IMG/VR virus record: IMGVR_UViG_3300032294_001141
Location: 1-30,628 of that record
Reading direction: 5' to 3' (one strand)
Origin: a virus
DNA length: 30,628 bases
Position numbers and translations under genes: made by a program. The notes beneath the pieces were generated by a model. It had not been told where the DNA came from, did no database searches, and saw only the letters and a list, made by a program, of their open reading frames with translations. Positions 29,126 to 30,628 of the stretch are shown in pieces. Position 1 is the stretch's first letter. Each line of letters begins with the position of its first letter.

Positions 29126-29161
29126 AGGCTTATCGAGTACCCGTAAAAACACTAAACGGGC
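29078..29161 (-). ncRNA. Candidate small RNA D
   Basis: A short unit with its own promoter (29168-29196) and a terminator at its end. Elements in order on the minus strand: CCCGT...ACGGG hairpin (about 29160-29140), AGCC-TAGA-GGCT, then the terminator, which can form only if AGCC-TAGA-GGCT is open. No ORF. It may be a free RNA or an attenuating tail of the coiled-coil gene. Confidence 0.4.
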
Positions 29162-29167
29162 AGAGTT

Positions 29168-29196
29168 AGTATAACAGATTATTTATCTTTTGGCAA
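29168..29196 (-). promoter_or_regulatory. Possible promoter inside the coiled-coil gene end
   Basis: On the minus strand TTGCCA (29196-29191), 17-base spacer, TATACT (29173-29168). It overlaps the stop codon of the gene at 29179-29403 and would start RNA D. Confidence 0.4.
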
Positions 29197-29403
29197 GGTA
29201 TACACTTGCACAGTTTCTTTTTTCTTAAACTTATATATATTTATATCTGAAGAATATTCTGTTATATTAAGCTCTTTCATTTTTTGAGATAAATTTTTTT
29301 TATAAGTATTTCTATCTTCTAACAATTTTAATAATTGCAATTCTATTTCTTGAATAATAGAATTTGTGTTTTCTAATTGAGATATAATCTCTTTTAACTC
29401 CAT
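29179..29403 (-). CDS. Coiled-coil protein, 74 residues
   Basis: Starts MELKEIISQLENTNSIIQEI one base after the stop of the annealing-protein gene; a longer frame from 29424 would overlap that gene and is less likely. Residues 1-45 are a strong coiled coil; the end is a basic strand (YKFKKKETVQVYTLPKDK). Its tight link to the recombination gene suggests a partner of that protein. No family recognised. Confidence 0.6.
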   Translation of the reverse strand: MELKEIISQLENTNSIIQEIELQLLKLLEDRNTYKKNLSQKMKELNITEYSSDINIYKFKKKETVQVYTLPKDK

Positions 29404-29404
29404 A

Positions 29405-30154
29405 TTAAAAAGGTATTTCTTCAAGTTCTATATCATCATCTTGAATTATAACTTCATTTGAACCTGAATTTTTCTGTACTATTTTTTTAATTTGTTCTAA
29501 TGTTGTTGTATATATTGATTTTCCTGCTTGTTCTTGAGCTTTTACTATCTGGTCTACTGTATATCCTTCTTGAGCATTCTGAATTACCCAATTTATATTC
29601 TTTTGAATAGGTTGTTTGTCTTTAGTGTATAAACTGAACCAAACTTTCTTGCCTGTTGTACTGCTTGGAGCTAAATTTTGACCTTGTGAGCTATTTTGAT
29701 TGGCTGTAGGTGTATTTGTATTACTTCCATCATATTTACCTCCATATCCCATATAAATATCTGAGGCAAGTCCTATCATTTTACCTGCTACTGATAAAGC
29801 ATCGGTATATGCCATTTTTTCAGCTTCATCTGACACATATAGACCTTTACTTTCTTGAGTTGCTAATTTGCTTCCACCTGTTGCGGGGATAGGTTCGCTC
29901 CATACATCATCTACTTTATATAAAAATTCTAATCTACAATTTACTACAACTTCGTTATTACTAGCTTCTTTATATTCAAATTGTACATTTTGAACTTTCC
30001 AACCAAATCCACAAGCTCCAAATATTTCTGTCAATTTCATAATCCTCCATTGAGGTTTTATATCTGACATTCCTTTTAATCTACCAGCTCCAATTTTTTT
30101 AAGAAACTCTTTTGGCACTGATTTTAATTCATTATATATTTTTAATGGTTCCAT
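29405..30154 (-). CDS. Rad52-like single-strand annealing protein with SSB-like tail
   Basis: A 249-residue protein of the phage annealing type. The core (about 1-135) includes FLKKIGAGRLKGMSDIKPQW, LTEIFGACGFGWKV, the strand block VVVNCRLEFLYKVDDVW, GGSKLATQESKGLYVSDEA and DALSVAGKMIGLASDIYMG, the pattern of Rad52/DdrA-like recombinases in Gram-positive phages. They pair complementary single strands in recombination-dependent replication. After a Gln/Asn/Ser linker, a small helical domain (about 170-220) follows. The last residues, DDDIELEEIPF, resemble the acidic SSB tip DDDIPF that recruits repair proteins. Confidence 0.75.
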   Translation of the reverse strand: MEPLKIYNELKSVPKEFLKKIGAGRLKGMSDIKPQWRIMKLTEIFGACGFGWKVQNVQFEYKEASNNEVVVNCRLEFLYKVDDVWSEPIPATGGSKLATQESKGLYVSDEAEKMAYTDALSVAGKMIGLASDIYMGYGGKYDGSNTNTPTANQNSSQGQNLAPSSTTGKKVWFSLYTKDKQPIQKNINWVIQNAQEGYTVDQIVKAQEQAGKSIYTTTLEQIKKIVQKNSGSNEVIIQDDDIELEEIPF

Positions 30155-30156
30155 AC

Positions 30157-30237
30157 TTATAAAACTAAATAAACTAATAATTCTAAATCTTCATTTTTTT
30201 GGTCTTGTTCTAATGGCAATAAATCTATTGTATCCAT
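30157..30237 (-). CDS. 26-residue leader or microprotein
   Basis: Short ORF MDTIDLLPLEQDQKNEDLEL ending LVYLVL, the first behind the promoter and leader at 30260-30309. The start follows AAAAAAACACTATG, the same A-rich context as other starts here. It ends 2 bases before the annealing protein ATG, so it may be a real microprotein or a leader that couples translation. Confidence 0.45.
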   Translation of the reverse strand: MDTIDLLPLEQDQKNEDLELLVYLVL

Positions 30238-30259
30238 AGTGTTTTTTTAGTTAATACCC

Positions 30260-30273
30260 GATAATTTCTTATC
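30260..30273 (-). promoter_or_regulatory. Leader hairpin with GNRA tetraloop (copy 2)
   Basis: On the minus strand GATAA-GAAA-TTATC, within CAGATAAGAAATTATCGGG. Same position after its promoter and same stem as the copy at 27017-27030; only the third loop base differs, GAAA against GAGA. Confidence 0.55.
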
Positions 30274-30280
30274 TGTTATA

Positions 30281-30309
30281 ATAATAACATAATGTTTACA
30301 TTTTGTCAA
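30281..30309 (-). promoter_or_regulatory. Sigma70-type early promoter, 29-base repeat copy 2
   Basis: On the minus strand TTGACA (30309-30304), 17-base spacer, TATTAT (30286-30281). Bases 30283-30311 are identical to 29036-29064, including the AATGTAAACATT spacer palindrome. It drives the recombination genes. Confidence 0.8.
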
Positions 30310-30330
30310 TATTTTATTAAATATTTATAC

Positions 30331-30355
30331 AAAACAAAAACTCCCCGAAAGGAGT
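30331..30355 (-). terminator. Minus-strand terminator with TTCG loop
   Basis: On the minus strand ACTCCT-TTCG-GGGAGT (30355-30340) followed by TTTTTGTTTT. It separates the upstream unit from the recombination promoter. Confidence 0.85.
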
Positions 30356-30445
30356 AAATGTTCATTGAATTAAATGTCATCAGACCAAGAGAGGAGTGAT
30401 GACTAGCATCAATATCAAGTAACCACAGTTCACTAATTCTGTGGC
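30331..30445 (-). ncRNA. Candidate small RNA E
   Basis: A roughly 115-base unit without a convincing ORF, between a promoter-like sequence (30452-30480) and the terminator at 30355-30331. Hairpins: CCACAG (30423-30428) with CTGTGG (30439-30444), and the perfect GTCATCA (30376-30382) with TGATGAC (30397-30403). It may be a free small RNA, or a 3' region of the partial gene upstream. Confidence 0.45.
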
Positions 30446-30451
30446 AATAAA

Positions 30452-30480
30452 ATTATAACATCTTTTTTATTTATAAACAA
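30452..30480 (-). promoter_or_regulatory. Possible promoter for RNA E
   Basis: On the minus strand TTGTTT (30480-30475), 17-base spacer, TATAAT (30457-30452). The -35 box lies in the last codons of the partial gene. Confidence 0.4.
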
Positions 30481-30628
30481 TATCTTTTTTATCTCCAGCA
30501 AATTTTCTTAAATCATTTTTACCAAATATAACCCATTTCAAATCATTGCTCATTCTTCTACCCCAATAATAAGGTTTCTTTTCTAAAAAATTGCTATTAT
30601 TTGTATTATTAATACTTGTATTATTTTG
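30467..30628 (-). CDS. Partial gene at the window edge
   Basis: The last 53 residues of a protein that begins outside the window. The visible part opens Asn-rich (QNNTSINNTNNSNFLEKK), then YYWGRRMSNDLKWVIFGKND and FAGDKKDIVYK. The Asn-rich stretch may be a linker before a short C-terminal domain. No family recognised. The stop is followed by the RNA E unit. Confidence 0.55.
   Translation of the reverse strand, partial: QNNTSINNTNNSNFLEKKPYYWGRRMSNDLKWVIFGKNDLRKFAGDKKDIVYK

Noticed and set aside
25120-29140. TACTCGA as a genome-wide regulatory motif
   Set aside because: The seven-base core is about as frequent as expected by chance in this window; only the 12-base pair at 28963 and 29000 is kept.
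1-30628. Recoding of TGA or TAG, as in some phages of Gracilibacteria or crAss-like phages
   Set aside because: TGA ends genes in several ATGA overlaps and TAG ends several structural genes at sensible family lengths; no conserved domain runs across either codon.
1-30628. CRISPR array, insertion sequence or integrase
   Set aside because: No regularly spaced repeats, transposase, terminal inverted repeats or recombinase motifs were seen. An integrase could lie outside the window.

Overview
The window is most of the genome of a tailed, siphovirus-type bacteriophage (or prophage), about one third G+C. Almost all genes face two ways: a rightward arm (about 1-24.7 kb) carries packaging, head, tail, host-recognition and lysis genes, and a leftward arm (24.7-30.6 kb) carries small early or accessory genes. 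The arms converge on a bidirectional terminator near 24.69 kb. Both window ends cut genes: the small terminase subunit on the left and an unknown gene on the right. TGA is used as an ordinary stop in several ATGA overlaps, so no recoding is evident. Shine-Dalgarno sites are nearly absent. Genes start in A/T-rich contexts such as ATATGGCA or AAGTATGAA, while strong -35/-10 boxes of the sigma70 type are easy to find. This suggests a host that does not rely on Shine-Dalgarno pairing but has an ordinary housekeeping sigma factor. Patescibacteria are one possibility; the host cannot be fixed from this sequence.

Layout, plus strand. 1-4.1 kb: small terminase end, a NUMOD1-like/zinc-ribbon protein, large terminase, portal and minor head protein. 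4.2-5.7 kb: scaffold and major capsid protein. 5.7-6.9 kb: a terminator overlapping a sigma70-type promoter, a 53-residue protein and a GT4-like glycosyltransferase, which look like an inserted moron. 6.96-9.98 kb: head-tail connectors, tail terminator, tail tube and two tail-assembly chaperone frames joined by a probable -1 frameshift at GGGTTTA. 10.0-13.7 kb: tape measure, distal tail and tail-associated proteins. 13.7-22.25 kb: modular baseplate and fibre proteins, two holin-like membrane proteins and a 1292-residue fibre or spike. 22.25-22.66 kb: a non-coding stretch rich in promoters and hairpins. 22.66-24.2 kb: RusA-like nuclease and M23 endolysin. 24.2-24.7 kb: a structured RNA leader and one small gene.

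Layout, minus strand, read from 30.6 kb leftwards: a possible small RNA with promoter and terminator, a 26-residue ORF, a Rad52-like annealing protein with an SSB-like tail, a coiled-coil protein, another possible small RNA, two tiny proteins, a YopX-like protein, a long structured RNA, a membrane-anchored transglycosylase without a normal start codon, a DUF7448-like protein, and a run of tiny membrane and helix-turn-helix proteins. Three sigma70-type promoters are repeated here; two share a leader hairpin capped by a GNRA tetraloop.

The most novel signal is a 16-base sequence, AGGCAACAGATGGTAA, present six times on the plus strand, each just ahead of a late structural gene and usually followed by a hairpin of different sequence ending near the start codon. 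It looks like a cis-acting late-gene control element.
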